Source: Didymodactylos carnosus (taxonomy: Eukaryota; Rotifera; Eurotatoria; Philodinida; Philodinidae). Taken from it: a stretch of 63,657 bases of DNA. The position numbers and the translations under genes were made by a program. The DNA lies in the NCBI GenBank assembly GCA_905250885.1, contig CAJNOQ010000201.1, positions 1 through 63,657 of the forward strand, given 5' to 3'. The notes under the pieces were generated by a model that made no database searches, was not told the origin of the DNA, and saw only the letters and a list, made by a program, of their open reading frames with translations. Shown in pieces: positions 39,094 to 50,807 of this stretch (the first letter of the stretch is position 1; every line of letters starts with the position of its first letter).

Positions 39094-41712
39094 ATGTCTG
39101 TATTAACAACATCAAAATCAACTGCATTTCATCATACAACTAAAACATTTCGAAAATTGTCAGATGAAAAGCAATCATTATCATCAAAAACAAGTATAGC
39201 AATACCAAAATATTTTAATATTACATTTGCTATTCAACATGGTTATTTTCGATGTGTAAGATATTTATTAGAATTAGGATATGATCCAAATGAACGAGAT
39301 AATAATCTTCGAACAACATTAATTTTATGTACCTATGTGGAAAATGCTAAATGGCGTTTATCATTGGCTCAAAACTTACTTGAGAAAGGTGCACGAATCG
39401 CGTTAGAAGATCATGCACGACGAAACAGGTATATTTATCTTATTATTTATCAAATTCTAACATAATATAAATAAAAACATAAATAATATATATCTTTTTA
39501 GTTTACATCATGCGTGTGCATTGCAACGTGATGAATTAGTTGAACTTTATTTAACATGTATAGATTTTAATATTGAAGCAAAAGATTGTGAAGGATGTAC
39601 ATGTTTACATTATGCGGCAATAACCGGTAATAGTTACATAGCTGAGATGTTAATTGAAGCTGCCGAAAAAAAGGGTATACAATTAGATCAATGTATAAAT
39701 AAAGAAGGTTGCTCAGCTGCTGTACTTGCACTAAAATATGGACATATTGATTGTGCTAACACCATTACACATCGTGATGCAGATGAATTTTTTGTTGTAC
39801 CTTGTTCACCCTCAATTTTTGAATTATCACAACAAAATGACAAAAAAGAATCGAAAAAAATGAGTACATCTAAATTTCGACAAAAATCCACACAGCCGGC
39901 AACATTATCATTTGGATTATTAAAAATAATTTTTAATGATTCTGATACTAATTATTCGACACGATTACATGACATGGTTGAAGAAAATCGTCTAGCTAAA
40001 AATGATCGTCATTCAAAAAAATTAACAAAAACTCGACTTCATCATGTTACAAATGGAATTAATTTAAATGATAAAGGATATGCAGCTGAATTTATTCGAC
40101 TAAAATCAGCATCACACAAGTCAATAAATGAATATGCTAGTACCGAAGCACTTGTTAATCAAGAACAAAAAATAAAATTATATGATGAAGATCAACAACA
40201 AAAAACAAATGGAGAACGACTAAGTCCACGTCTACAATTGATGCTTCAACAACATCCTAATCTACAGAAAAATTCAAAAACAAATGAAAAAGAAAGTGAA
40301 ACTATTTCAAATGCGATTAACACGATCATACATGATGATAATAATCTATTTGATATTTTGAAAACTAATAACAGACCATCAACAGCAAAAATTGATGTTT
40401 TAATGAAAAAATTAGAATTACAGAAACAATCATCGTTAAGCAAGCAAACATTATCCGATAATTATTCGTAAGTAGCTCTCTCATCTAAATCACTTATAAT
40501 ATTTAATTGCTTAAAACAGAAACTATACTCTTACTACATCTGAGTATGCTTATAGATAAACATATATTATTAATGATTTTAGGTCTGATCCCGATCACTC
40601 CGGGACAATAACAAGTACGTGTGTAACTTACTTACCTTCATTGAGCTAAATTTGATAATCCTTGATTTTGTATAATTTTAGAATCCTTGAATAGTACTCA
40701 GACAACTGATAGAGGTAAAATATCAGAGAAACAGAACGATAATTTTCAAGCAAGTGTAAGTACGTATAAACCCTATTCTACCACGGAAACGACCGATATT
40801 GGTGAATTTCATCCATCATCAATTTCATTTGGTACAACATCAATGAAAAGTGAGTTTTCCGCACAAGTTGTACTGAAACCATCGTCTACAGTTCGAATTA
40901 AGAAACTCGATCAGCCATCACGACTTAGTTCAGGGAAACCACCACTCGTTCCCACTCAAGAAGAACATTCTAAGAGAACATTTTCATCTCTGAAACAGCA
41001 CATACCTAATCGTGATAAATTGGTAACACCAAAAAATATTCTATCACCAACACCGCAAAAAAATCAAACAACTAAACATATTGAACGCGTTCGATCAGCG
41101 CCATTAGTTACACATAAACAGATGCCATTTTCTAATAAAGCCTTGTCAGATGAAAGCTATTCTCAAATGATCTACGCTGGACGACCTATATCAGCTATAT
41201 TACATACAAATACAACGAGAGCATCAACACCGCCGGACAGTTGTACAATACGTGAAGCAAACTCTAGTACACTCTACAATAATCCGGAAGAATTATTTGG
41301 TTTAAATGCAAAGGATTTGTTTGGCACACATGTTGAACCAATTATTGTCTCTAAAACAACACCAAAAGATTCGAATAGCGAAAAAAACCGAACAAAAAGA
41401 AATTTGTTCCATAAACAACATCATCTCTGGCAGCAAGATGTTGATCAAATAATCGATTTATACAACATTCATCGTAGTTCAACTTATCGAACAACCGTTC
41501 CATTTGAATCTAAACCACCTGTTGTAGATAATGAACAAAAAACAGATTCGATAGTATCAACTAGACGTAATAGTATTGTCGGAGGTACAGCAAAAAAACT
41601 ACTACAACGAAATTTACCACGTTCAAAAACCAGCACTCTAGCACAATTAAATTTGACACGAAGAAATTCTGTTATTCACAGACCAGCGACAGTCAAAGTG
41701 GCCAACGCATGA
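39094..41712 (+). CDS. Ankyrin-repeat protein with long disordered C-terminal tail, four exons
   Basis: Predicted 787-residue intracellular scaffold-type protein. Exons 39094-39428, 39502-40467, 40583-40614 and 40682-41712 join in frame; the second junction reads RNSLHHACALQRDELVELYL. Residues about 45-240 form four to five ankyrin units: NITFAIQHGYFRCVRYLLEL, DNNLRTTLILCTYVENA, NSLHHACALQRDELVEL, GCTCLHYAAITGNSYIAEML and GCSAAVLALKYGHIDCA. The remaining roughly 550 residues are Ser/Thr/Lys/Gln-rich with basic Arg-Arg-Asn-Ser motifs (TRRNSIVGG, TRRNSVIHR) that look like kinase sites. No catalytic domain is visible. The repeat arrangement recalls ANKRD34-type proteins, but I could not assign an ortholog. 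A T-rich acceptor ends at 39043, 50 bases before the ATG. Confidence 0.85.
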
Positions 41713-44353
41713 AATATATCTGTAATTTTGAACAAGGATAAAGAGCTCAGTTCAAATATTACTTTTCTCTAATTAGTATCCTCACTTCCATTATCTCCTC
41801 GTAGTATCCTCGTATAGTCATTAAATGAACGCTTTTGCTGATGTTCTATGCACTGGTTTGTTAATGTTTTCTTTTAAGGATTCGGTGCAACCGATGTGTA
41901 ATCATGAAATTAGTTTTTCATTTGTTTGACCGTAATTTTACCGTCTGTTAGTCAAATTTAGTTTTTATCTAAAATACAAATTCGAACGGTAACATATGAA
42001 TGATAAACGAAAAGCGAAAGAAAAAAAATCTGCTAAAAAGTGTCACTTTCTTCAGCAGGTAACTTATCGACACAAACGGCTAAAGACATTTGAAAATCGA
42101 CTATTAAATGTGTTCTGATAGAGAGGTAATATCAACCCATCAAACGAGGTTCAAGCACAGCCGTGTAACAAAAGGCAAAAAAGGGTGTTACCGGTTAATG
42201 AATGGTATTGTCTGCTGGTATCTGTCTTTGTTTGTTTGTTGTTTTCTCCCGTCGCTATGGCAGGCACCTCTGTTTAATAAAAGAGTATTTTGAAGAACCA
42301 CAAAAAGGTGTAAATATTTTAAACTTATAACCGTCCAGTATGTATGCTATATTAAAATTTTAAAGGACCGAGAAGTCAAAAAAATGGAGCAACTTCTGTC
42401 TTTTCTCTTGACCCGTATCAGATATTGAATGTGCAACTTGGCTACACTGATTAAAAGCATTGATTATCTTGTTCTAAGTAAACCCTCATACATGATTTGT
42501 AGTCTATGAAGTATGTTCAACTACGCTAGCAAGCAGAAGAAAACATCCAGCTCAGTCGATCTATAGACGATAGAAAAAATCTTTTCGCTTTCTAGCGGGT
42601 GCCAGATACATGAGAAATTTGGTCAGGGGCTCTCGGTTTCTTGTCTTTTTTGGTGATCTTATGATTTTTCACATAATCCGCTTATTCCACTTCCGTCCAC
42701 TTCTGAGGTGAGAGCTTGAGACTTCTTCTCTAAGAGCCACTTGTGCATTTTTAGGATAAGACAAAATAAACCTAGCTCACTTCTCGAACCATGCAACTTC
42801 TAATAGGGCTAACCTCCTCAGATAATAAACTGCTTTTTCTATCCTGACCACGGATCAATGTCTGTTGTTACTCAATCAGTCTGCTAGGCCTTTCAGGTAT
42901 CGTTCTGTAAAAATCAAGTCATCCGAAACTTTCGAGTGAAGTGATTCCGATACGTCCGGATTGTAGAGCGAGTCGAGCTATACACGTGACAATTTTTTAT
43001 ACCAAACGAACAAGTATTCACAGAGATATGAGATCTATGAGAAGTACTAAATGCTGTAAAACTGTAAAATCCATCGAACTGAAAAGGTTAATTTTTTCTA
43101 TCTTCGTAAGAAGGTTTTGCACATATGTAACTTGACCCGTTCTACAATTTGGACGTATCAAAATCTTCCATTTGCGATTGTTAATTTTGAATTTATAAAC
43201 TCATTCTACAGGCTGGATAATCCTTCGAAGTCGAGAATGGAGATGGAGAGTTCTAAGGGGTTTAAACAGAATTCAGTTTCGATACAAACAGAAAATGTTT
43301 AGAATTCTCTACCCCATAGAACGTGTTTAACTACTAGTTATAGTTATAGTATGTTTCAGCAATGTACACAAGCATTAGGGACCTTTACTGGTGTCGAGTT
43401 GTATTTTTGTTTGTTTGCTCAGGCACACAGGATCTTCTGATCTTTGCGCGTGTGTTTGAGATTTATTTATCTCTTATACAATACAAATTTGCATTTACTG
43501 CATGAGAGAATGTTCTTCAATGCTTGACGCACTTACTTTATTTATCTCCTCGACTCATCCTTCTTATTCTCAGTGACTTTCTTATAATTACTGACATAAA
43601 CAGTTACTCTAGCAGGGCAATCAAATCAAAACAAAAAAGGTAGTTGTCCGTACAAAATTTTCGCTCTCTTTTTTTCATCCATAAATACCGTTTTGAACTA
43701 ATCTGTACTTTTTCTTAATTATTCTGTTTCTTTTTCTTAATAAATATCACGAAATGGCACGCTTTGAGCTCGCCAACCCGTATTTAGTCTTGACCCAGAA
43801 GGGATTAAATGCTCTGCTAACTTAGATTTATACGAGAAGCTAAGGGTTTAAACACTTTTCATGGATAAATAGTCCTCTCTAACGTTGACAGACACAAATG
43901 CTGGTTGTTCAAACACAATCAAAAGACCTTCTCAGTATTTTAAAATAGTCTTTAATTGTGCAGAATGAATACGGTGAAAATGAGAGAATTTTTTCATGAA
44001 AAAAAAATTTCTTCTTTAGATCAAAACATCAAAAAACCATCTGTTTTTTATTTAGACTAACAAATCTCGCCATAAAGATCAATAGCTTCGAAACAGTTCG
44101 GTGTGATAAACTTTACCAGTGACGTTTTGTAAATAAGAAAAGAGAAAATCATTATGAAACCAAAACTGATCGATTAAACAAAAAGAAAATTTGGTATTAA
44201 AGCACCATTAGCAAAATTGATGTTATTTATAATGTAAAGTGATTGTTCCTGAAGATATTCTTCTTCTAGTCACTTGAAATGTTTCTATTCAGTTTGCGCG
44301 ACTTTCACATTTTTATTATAAAATAACAAAGAACAATTAGAGTTTTATGATGT
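41713..44353. other. Gene-poor intergenic region
   Basis: Between the convergent ankyrin and TYW5 stop codons. About 42.3-43.6 kb looks less AT-rich than its surroundings and has scattered short frames (for example 42941-43135 and 43117-43302) without recognisable similarity, splice structure or codon pattern. It could be decayed mobile DNA, but no terminal repeats or motif proves this. Confidence 0.5.
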
Positions 44354-46693
44354 CTATGTCTCCTTTTGTATCCTCTTTCTGTCTTCAATAGATTTCTGCA
44401 TATATAAAAGCATCCGCTTCAAATAAAAATCAGCATATGGTTCTTGTAGTTTGTTTATTTCATTAACACATTTTGTTAATTGTCCAAATTGTTTACTGAA
44501 TGGTACTAGATCTTTGTTTCCGTATATATCTTTCGATTCATACATTTCTATGGGTAAATGCCGCCAAAATACATTAACAGACACAGCCGTTTCTAATGAT
44601 TTAATATTGTGAAACCAAAGTGCAGGAATGAATAGACAATCACCGGTTTGAAGTGTCCCAGTGTAAAATGTTGCCTTTTTAATAAGTGGGAACATTTCAT
44701 CATCAATACTGTCGAGATTTGCCACTAATGATTTGTCACCATCTATGTATAAATAAGAAATATCTCCAGGCGGAAACATAATGAGACGCTTGGAACCACG
44801 AACTTGAATTAGAATATTATCCATAATGTCATAGTGTGTCCATAGTGTTGTATTGGGCGATCCAATTCTGAATACACTGGAAAACAGTTGTTCATTAGAG
44901 AACAACGGTGGATAGCGAATGTCATCAACGATGGATGGAAATGATTTTCTAACAAAGAATGAAAAAACATGTCTAAATTTTACATTCTCTGTCAATGACA
45001 AATGGTGAACCATAAAATTATCCGACAAGTATCATCGAGATTAAGGTTAATACTGTATTATAAGAACCAAAGTTATTAGAGACATGTGATTTTGATATTT
45101 TAAACTCGACTTGTTTTAAAACCGCTTTTTCATTACAGAAAAGTTCAAGTCTTGGAAATTTGAACTGCCCCTCCAAGGCTTGAGTTTTTATGTAACGAGT
45201 AAAAGAAAATTTATTTCGCAGAGAGATGAGAATTGTGCATTTTGTTGAGTACTCTTTCTAATGTATATGCTCAACTTCAGCACAAGATTTTTTAATGATA
45301 TAAACGCTTTAGAGAATACTTGTCTACATAACAAAAGTGTGTGCATTCTTTGTGTAAGGCTAGATTGTTGAGACAAAGCCACCGTTGGAAAGAGCAAAAA
45401 AGCTGACCTTTAAAAAACATAGAAAACATTTTGTAATTGAGTTTGAGCAAGAAAGAATTTAAATGTCAAACGTCATCTAAAAAGCTGTTGTAAAGTGCCA
45501 CTTTCTTTATTTTTTCGCTATAGTTTGAGGGAAAAAAAGCTGTTTTAAAAACCAAATAGACGAGAATGTAGTATGTGCAAAATTATATCGTTTACTCTAC
45601 TTTTGAAAGTTTCTCAGTAATTTACAAGTACTTTTTGAACGACGTTTGACATTTAAATTGTTTCTTGCTCAAACTCAATTACAAAAAGATCGTGTTTTCT
45701 ATGTTTTTTTTTGAAGGTCAGATTTTGCTCTTTCCAACGGAAAAACAGTTGACTCTGTAGCATATCCAGAATATGTAGAAATAATGCTTGACATTTGTCC
45801 AATTACTTTTGGATCGTCGGTTATCAATAAAAAAAACTTTTGCCAAAATAAATTCATGCTTTTACTATCTAAAGAATCTGTACGTACATCGATGAGTTTC
45901 TGCTAAAGAATCGATTTGAAATTCATCAAAAAATCTCTTTATTATTCATGATCAAGTCACTCAAACTTATTCAGTTTTTAAGCTTAATAATTTGCTGCAA
46001 GCTAATGCATCACTGTTATAGCTTGAAGTACTTGAAATTCAAAAAGGTTTTTAAACTTATATTTTTGAAATTAAATGTAAGAATTACATAAGATAGTTTG
46101 AGATCACAGTTTGCCTACTCGAATTTTCGATAGGTTAAAATGTGTTCTATAAAGTTTATACATTTTTGTGAACTTGTCGGATAATTTTTGAGTATGTTTT
46201 TACTACGTACTCTATATTCGCAATATCCGTGCGTACATTCTCGCCTAATGCACGAAAATAATAATGTTCGGTCGGTGATACGAAACATTTCTCATTCGTA
46301 ACATTTTCACAACGTCTTACGACTTCATCGAAAGGCAGTGTTCTGTAAAAAAAGAAAGGAATTTTGGACTAAGAAATAGGTCTATTGTCCTTTGCAATCA
46401 ACCTCTTTACTCATATGTAAAATTTTTTCGAACAAAATCCAGTATTGGTTCTTGTGAAACATGAATTCGAACAGGTTTTGAACCAATTTTGGATGCTAAA
46501 TAATCACACGTCCATTTTTGTCGACAGGGTCCAATATCGAAGTTATGCAATATAAATGGGTATCTCTAAAAAAGCAATAACATCAAATAGATATGCGCTA
46601 AATTAGTAGCTGAATTTTCAACATTACTTTATTTTCATCCTGAACAATATCAATGGCTTCATTCAGATCATTTGTTTCATGTATAGTTGGCAT
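44354..46693 (-). CDS. TYW5: tRNA wybutosine-synthesizing protein 5 (JmjC hydroxylase)
   Basis: Fe(II)/2-oxoglutarate-dependent JmjC hydroxylase that acts on 7-(3-amino-3-carboxypropyl)wyosine at position 37 of tRNA-Phe to give hydroxywybutosine. Exons 46628-46693, 46411-46565, 46211-46342 and 44354-44948 join in frame to 315 residues, the same length as I recall for the human protein. Recognisable segments in order are FDIGPCRQKWTCDYL, FTYETLPFDEVV, HYYFRALGENVR, NEQLFSSVFRIGSP, WTHYDIMDN (His and Asp iron ligands), FIPALWFHN (second His), NVFWRHLP and DIYGNKD. The last intron, 1.26 kb, holds a TIR-bounded element. An acceptor CCTCTTGCAG ends 14 bases upstream of the ATG. It is the last gene, by direction, of a four-gene minus-strand cluster. 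Confidence 0.93.
45014..46188. mobile_element. TIR-bounded element filling a TYW5 intron
   Basis: Perfect 17-bp inverted ends (AAAATTATCCGACAAGT at 45014-45030 and its complement at 46172-46188) bracket 1175 bp inside the 1262-bp intron (44949-46210). Inside is a second, longer imperfect inverted repeat: arms 45382-45473 and 45642-45740, both containing CAAACTCAATTAC or its complement and CCAACGG ends. No transposase frame is visible, so it looks like a non-autonomous DNA transposon or foldback element. No clear target-site duplication was seen. Confidence 0.55.
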
Positions 46694-47057
46694 AATTCAA
46701 ATTTAATCTGCAAGAGGCATGGAAAAAGGAAAACCCACTACTATTTTCTAAACTTTAAATGTAATCAACAAAAAAAATCAGTTAAAAAAATTCTTAACGA
46801 TTTGTTCGCCTTGTATTACAAATAATTTAATAATTAACTTGTATAAAATAATTTAATACACAACACCTACTAAAAGAACCTTCACGATCACAGACGACAT
46901 AAATGCACAACTATAATGAAGAATACAAAAATTCTTCTTTTGGCGAAGTCGTTTATGGGACGGTAAAAGATCTATTCATTTTCATGTTCTCTCATAGAAA
47001 GGCCAGAGTTAGATCTATCGCTTTTAACACAATATTTTAAATACTTTCAACTTTGAT

Positions 47058-47585
47058 TTAATGTTTCATACAACTCCACTTTAATTCTTTGTATTGAGCT
47101 GTTATATTTGTCAAACTGTTGATATTTATCCATTGACATTGGCATGCATATGCGGTACAACCCTGCTTAGTTCTCAAACGTTGCTTCAGAGCTTTTTTAT
47201 CTGGCATGTGATTTCGGAAAAATAAATAGTCTACATTTGACGTCCACTCAGAATCATTGAATCTAAGAACATCAAAATCACATTGTATACAACGTAAATT
47301 GTTGCAGGTATGTTCTTCTTTGTTCTGTTCCGTTGATGTACCAGATAGATAAATTGGAAAACATTTCAATTTTTGTTCATTATTTGTGGTAGTAGACGAT
47401 GATACCAAAGGATTCTTGTTTTTTGGTAATCGTTGCTGATTATCAAGTTTTAAATCAAAAACATCAAGATCGTTGATAAGATCATCGCTATGTGCAACAT
47501 TTTTTTTCTTTTCAGCTTGTTTTAAATTTGATTTTTTTCTTAGATTAGCCTCAATATCGTCGAGTAAATCGTCTATATCACTCAT
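47058..47585 (-). CDS. CFAP418: Cilia- and flagella-associated protein 418 (C8orf37 family)
   Basis: Single-exon gene for a 175-residue protein, a little shorter than the roughly 207-residue human form. The family is needed for photoreceptor and ciliary function. The start MSDIDDLLDDIEANL matches the acidic N-terminal helix of the family. The conserved C-terminal half is clear: FPIYLSGTS, CNNLRCIQCDFDV, NVDYLFFRNHMPD, GCTAYACQCQW and the terminal ELKWSCMKH, where family members end in W-x-C-x-K-H. A T-rich acceptor (TTAATTTTTAG) ends 12 bases before the ATG. The stop is 364 bases before the TYW5 start codon, on the same strand. Confidence 0.93.
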   Translation of the reverse strand: MSDIDDLLDDIEANLRKKSNLKQAEKKKNVAHSDDLINDLDVFDLKLDNQQRLPKNKNPLVSSSTTTNNEQKLKCFPIYLSGTSTEQNKEEHTCNNLRCIQCDFDVLRFNDSEWTSNVDYLFFRNHMPDKKALKQRLRTKQGCTAYACQCQWININSLTNITAQYKELKWSCMKH

Positions 47586-48000
47586 GTGTAACGATATCTA
47601 AAAATTAATCTTTCAGCATTTCTTTTTTAACCTGTAGTTTATTAAGATTCAGAGAATAAGTAAAAAAGATGAGAAGATCTAATTTGATTACGCCAGAAAA
47701 AATTGCAGATAAATCATATTAACTGCATACGTTTTTCGTTAATCTTTTTTCAAGTACAGCCATAACTGCGCCTTTTGTGCATAATCTGCCGTAAAATACA
47801 CAAAGTTTATCTTTGAATTAGTTAAACGTCAACTGCATTTCAGTCATACTAAAGTTAACCAACTTGTAAAATGAAATTTGCAAATGGATCATTTAATTAG
47901 ATTGAGATATTTTTGTTTTGTTTACAAAAAAAATCAAACACGAAAAAAAAAAGAGATTAATCATATAGAAACATTAGTAGTCCATTTTAGCTTATAACCG

Positions 48001-49397
48001 TTACGAACGTTTTTGACGCCAATTGTAAATATTTTGTAATTCATTTTCCAAAATCGATTCATCATCTTCATCTATATTGTCGTCATTAATTTCATTATTA
48101 ACTTTAAGTTGCGTTTCTGAATTCAAACACAGATTTTTACTTATTATTATTGATAAATATAAAATGCGCTTACTCTCTTTCGCTGTAGTTAAGGAGAAAA
48201 TTTTTAAAATTTGTTCTTTCTTTACATGCATATCTTCAATTTTTTGCCAACGCTCTCTAAAATAGATACAGGGAAAGCATAGATAGATTACCTAGTGAAC
48301 CTATTCATTTTCTCTTACATCAAGTCATTTGTTTCTTTTATATCACGGTCAACATTTCTCTCTGCATCATCCACCATTTCTAGTTTGTCTGAAACCTACA
48401 ATAATTACATTTAATTATAACTCTTTTCTTTAATAATAACTTTTTACCTACATGTGATTCTTGTTTCATTTCTTTTAAAAAACTTTCCCATTCAACTTCC
48501 ATCTTGTCTACATATTCTACTTTACGTGCCTAGGCAGATAACATGTTCCAAATTCATTTACATTCAGACAATATAAGAAACAAAAGCATACTCGTGCATC
48601 AGCATGTGGGTCATCAAAGAATCCTTCAGGCAGTGCCGAAATGTCGGTAACTGACGTTGTTAGTGGCTCTTTAGTATTGTTTGTTAATGTGATTGTAGAC
48701 TTAATTGGTGTTACTGGTTTCGTGGATCCAGAATCAAAAAAATCTGGAAAACATTGACAAATTTAGCAATCAGTGTTAGTGAAGATAAACGCAGAATACA
48801 AACCATCTGGTAGGGCGGAATTTTTCAATTGAGTTTTTCCAGACGTTGGTTTTCCAACAACCACGGCATGACTTGACTCTGAACAATCGAAAATAAGCCT
48901 AGATGAAAATTGTTTGTGGTTTACGCAGGAAAGCGAAAAACATTTAAACATACATACCTACTTCATAAGGCCTCTTTGTTCCTTTTTGTTGTGGTGATGG
49001 TAGTGGCGGTGGTGATGGTTTAACAAAGGACGTCTGCTGCTTTGTAACCGCTGTTGAAGACGTTGATGTTATATTGGATTTTAATTCGAGTACTTTCTAA
49101 ACATTCAATCACGATGAAAAAAACAAATAATATTTTAAAACATAAGACCTACTTGTTTATGTTCTTTTCCATTTACATGTGCTTTCCAGAACATCTCATT
49201 TGTCAACTGTTGACCACATAGTGCACAATATAATTGTCCGGTTCCCGTATACCTATAATAGAATATCAACTAAGACAGATGCAAGAACAGTTGTATTGTA
49301 TGTACACTGACTTGGCAAAAGGAGAGTCAATTTTTTTCTGTTTTTCTTGTTTCATCAACTGACGAAGTGCAGTTTTATCAATCGCTTTTTTCGCCAT
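48001..49397 (-). CDS. ZNF830: Zinc finger protein 830 (CCDC16 family)
   Basis: Nuclear C2H2 zinc-finger, coiled-coil protein; family members associate with spliceosomal complexes and genome maintenance. Nine exons join in frame to 301 residues: 49312-49397, 49153-49252, 48958-49096, 48804-48878, 48592-48743, 48452-48529, 48319-48395, 48174-48256 and 48001-48116. The N-terminus (MAKKAIDKTALRQLMKQ, then KKIDSPFAKYTGTGQLYCALC) leads into the finger C-x2-C-x12-H-x5-H (CALC ... HVNGKEH). The motifs LPDDFFDSG and ALPEGFFDDP and a C-terminal coiled coil ending LQNIYNWRQKRS match the family order. The last intron is only 57 bases. An acceptor (TTCTTGTTTTAG) ends 18 bases before the ATG. Confidence 0.93.
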
Positions 49398-50807
49398 CTT
49401 AGCAACAAAATTAATCTAAAACAAGAAATTAAGTATTTGAATCAACAAAATCATCGCATATATATACACTACATCACAATGGCCAAACATGTTTATTCTC
49501 CAAACTATGTGAAATTAATCTTCAAGTCCTAAAAGTATCCATAACTAAGCAGCGCACTCAGGTTATTCGTTTACAATGCAACTATCTTTGCATTTATGTT
49601 TTATTTGTATGACAAAAAGAGAAACAAAAACCATTCGAAAAAAATCAAACGAAAACAAGAAAAAAAAACCATCATCACACGCGCTCAATTTGGTTTTATA
49701 AACAACGAGAAATAAACAACAACAGCAACAATAATATAAAGAAATAAGCAGAAAATCATGTCATTCATGATGTGTTTCATTTGCTTATTATGACAACATT
49801 TTCACAAATAGCAAAAAAAAAGAAGAACAATGTGTGAATACATACCTAGAAATGTAATAAACAACAAAAAATAACAACGATAAGAAAAAAAGTAGTGTGT
49901 ACATGTGTATTCAATTCTATGTATGCAAAAGAAAATAGAAATAAAAAAAAAAACACTCCTAAATATAGCACCAAAAAGTAAGAACAAAGAAAGGATAAGT
50001 AATCAGTTGGGAAGACATGCTGTCGTTTGCGAAGAATCTAGTATCTGTATACATTCTCTTCTGTTCGGAAAGGGAGGGAGACGCTAAAGAAACTGTTCTT
50101 CGTCACACTTAACTTAGCAGTACAAGAAAAATAAACTACTGTTCACAAAACAGAGAAAAAATAAGGATTGAGAGACAGTTCATTAAAGGCAACGCTCGTT
50201 GAGATGTGTGTAAAGTAGTTAAACATATTTACATATAGTAAGATATCTTTTATGTACATCGAGAGAAAAAAGTGTTATTTAATTGACGAAAATTAACACA
50301 AACACGTGATTCTTTGTTATAGATGCGTGTGTGTGCATAATATATTTTTTTTAATTTGATCAATTTAAGCAAAAATAAAGACAATAAATATTCCCAAAAA
50401 AATTAAGGGAGAAAGGAATGATGAAAAAAGCTAAGTTTTTCCCATGTTTTTTCTTTCATTTGCATAGAATATGTTGGTATTACAAATAGAAAAAAATGTG
50501 CAGTATTTTGTGTAGTGTGAAACGCAAAAAAACAACAAAATAATAATCAAAAAAATAAGCGCTAAAATAGAAACACTTTACTATCCCCAAAAAGAAGAAA
50601 AATAACAACAACAACAAAAAACAAAAGAAAGAAAGACGAACGGCACTGTATACACAACATAGAATTACTGAAGATAAACAAAGAGATCTTTTTTCGTTTT
50701 CTTACCGGGCCGATGAAAACTACAACAACAACATCAATAGAGAATAACAAAAACAAAATTTTGTCTAATTCTAAGTCAAATAAAGGTACGCGCAATAAAG
50801 AACGTGC
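49398..50807. other. Spacer between ZNF830 and CTDSP
   Basis: A/T-rich, with many A-runs on the plus strand and no convincing coding frame. It probably includes the 3' untranslated region of the minus-strand phosphatase gene and the short leader of ZNF830. Confidence 0.55.
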
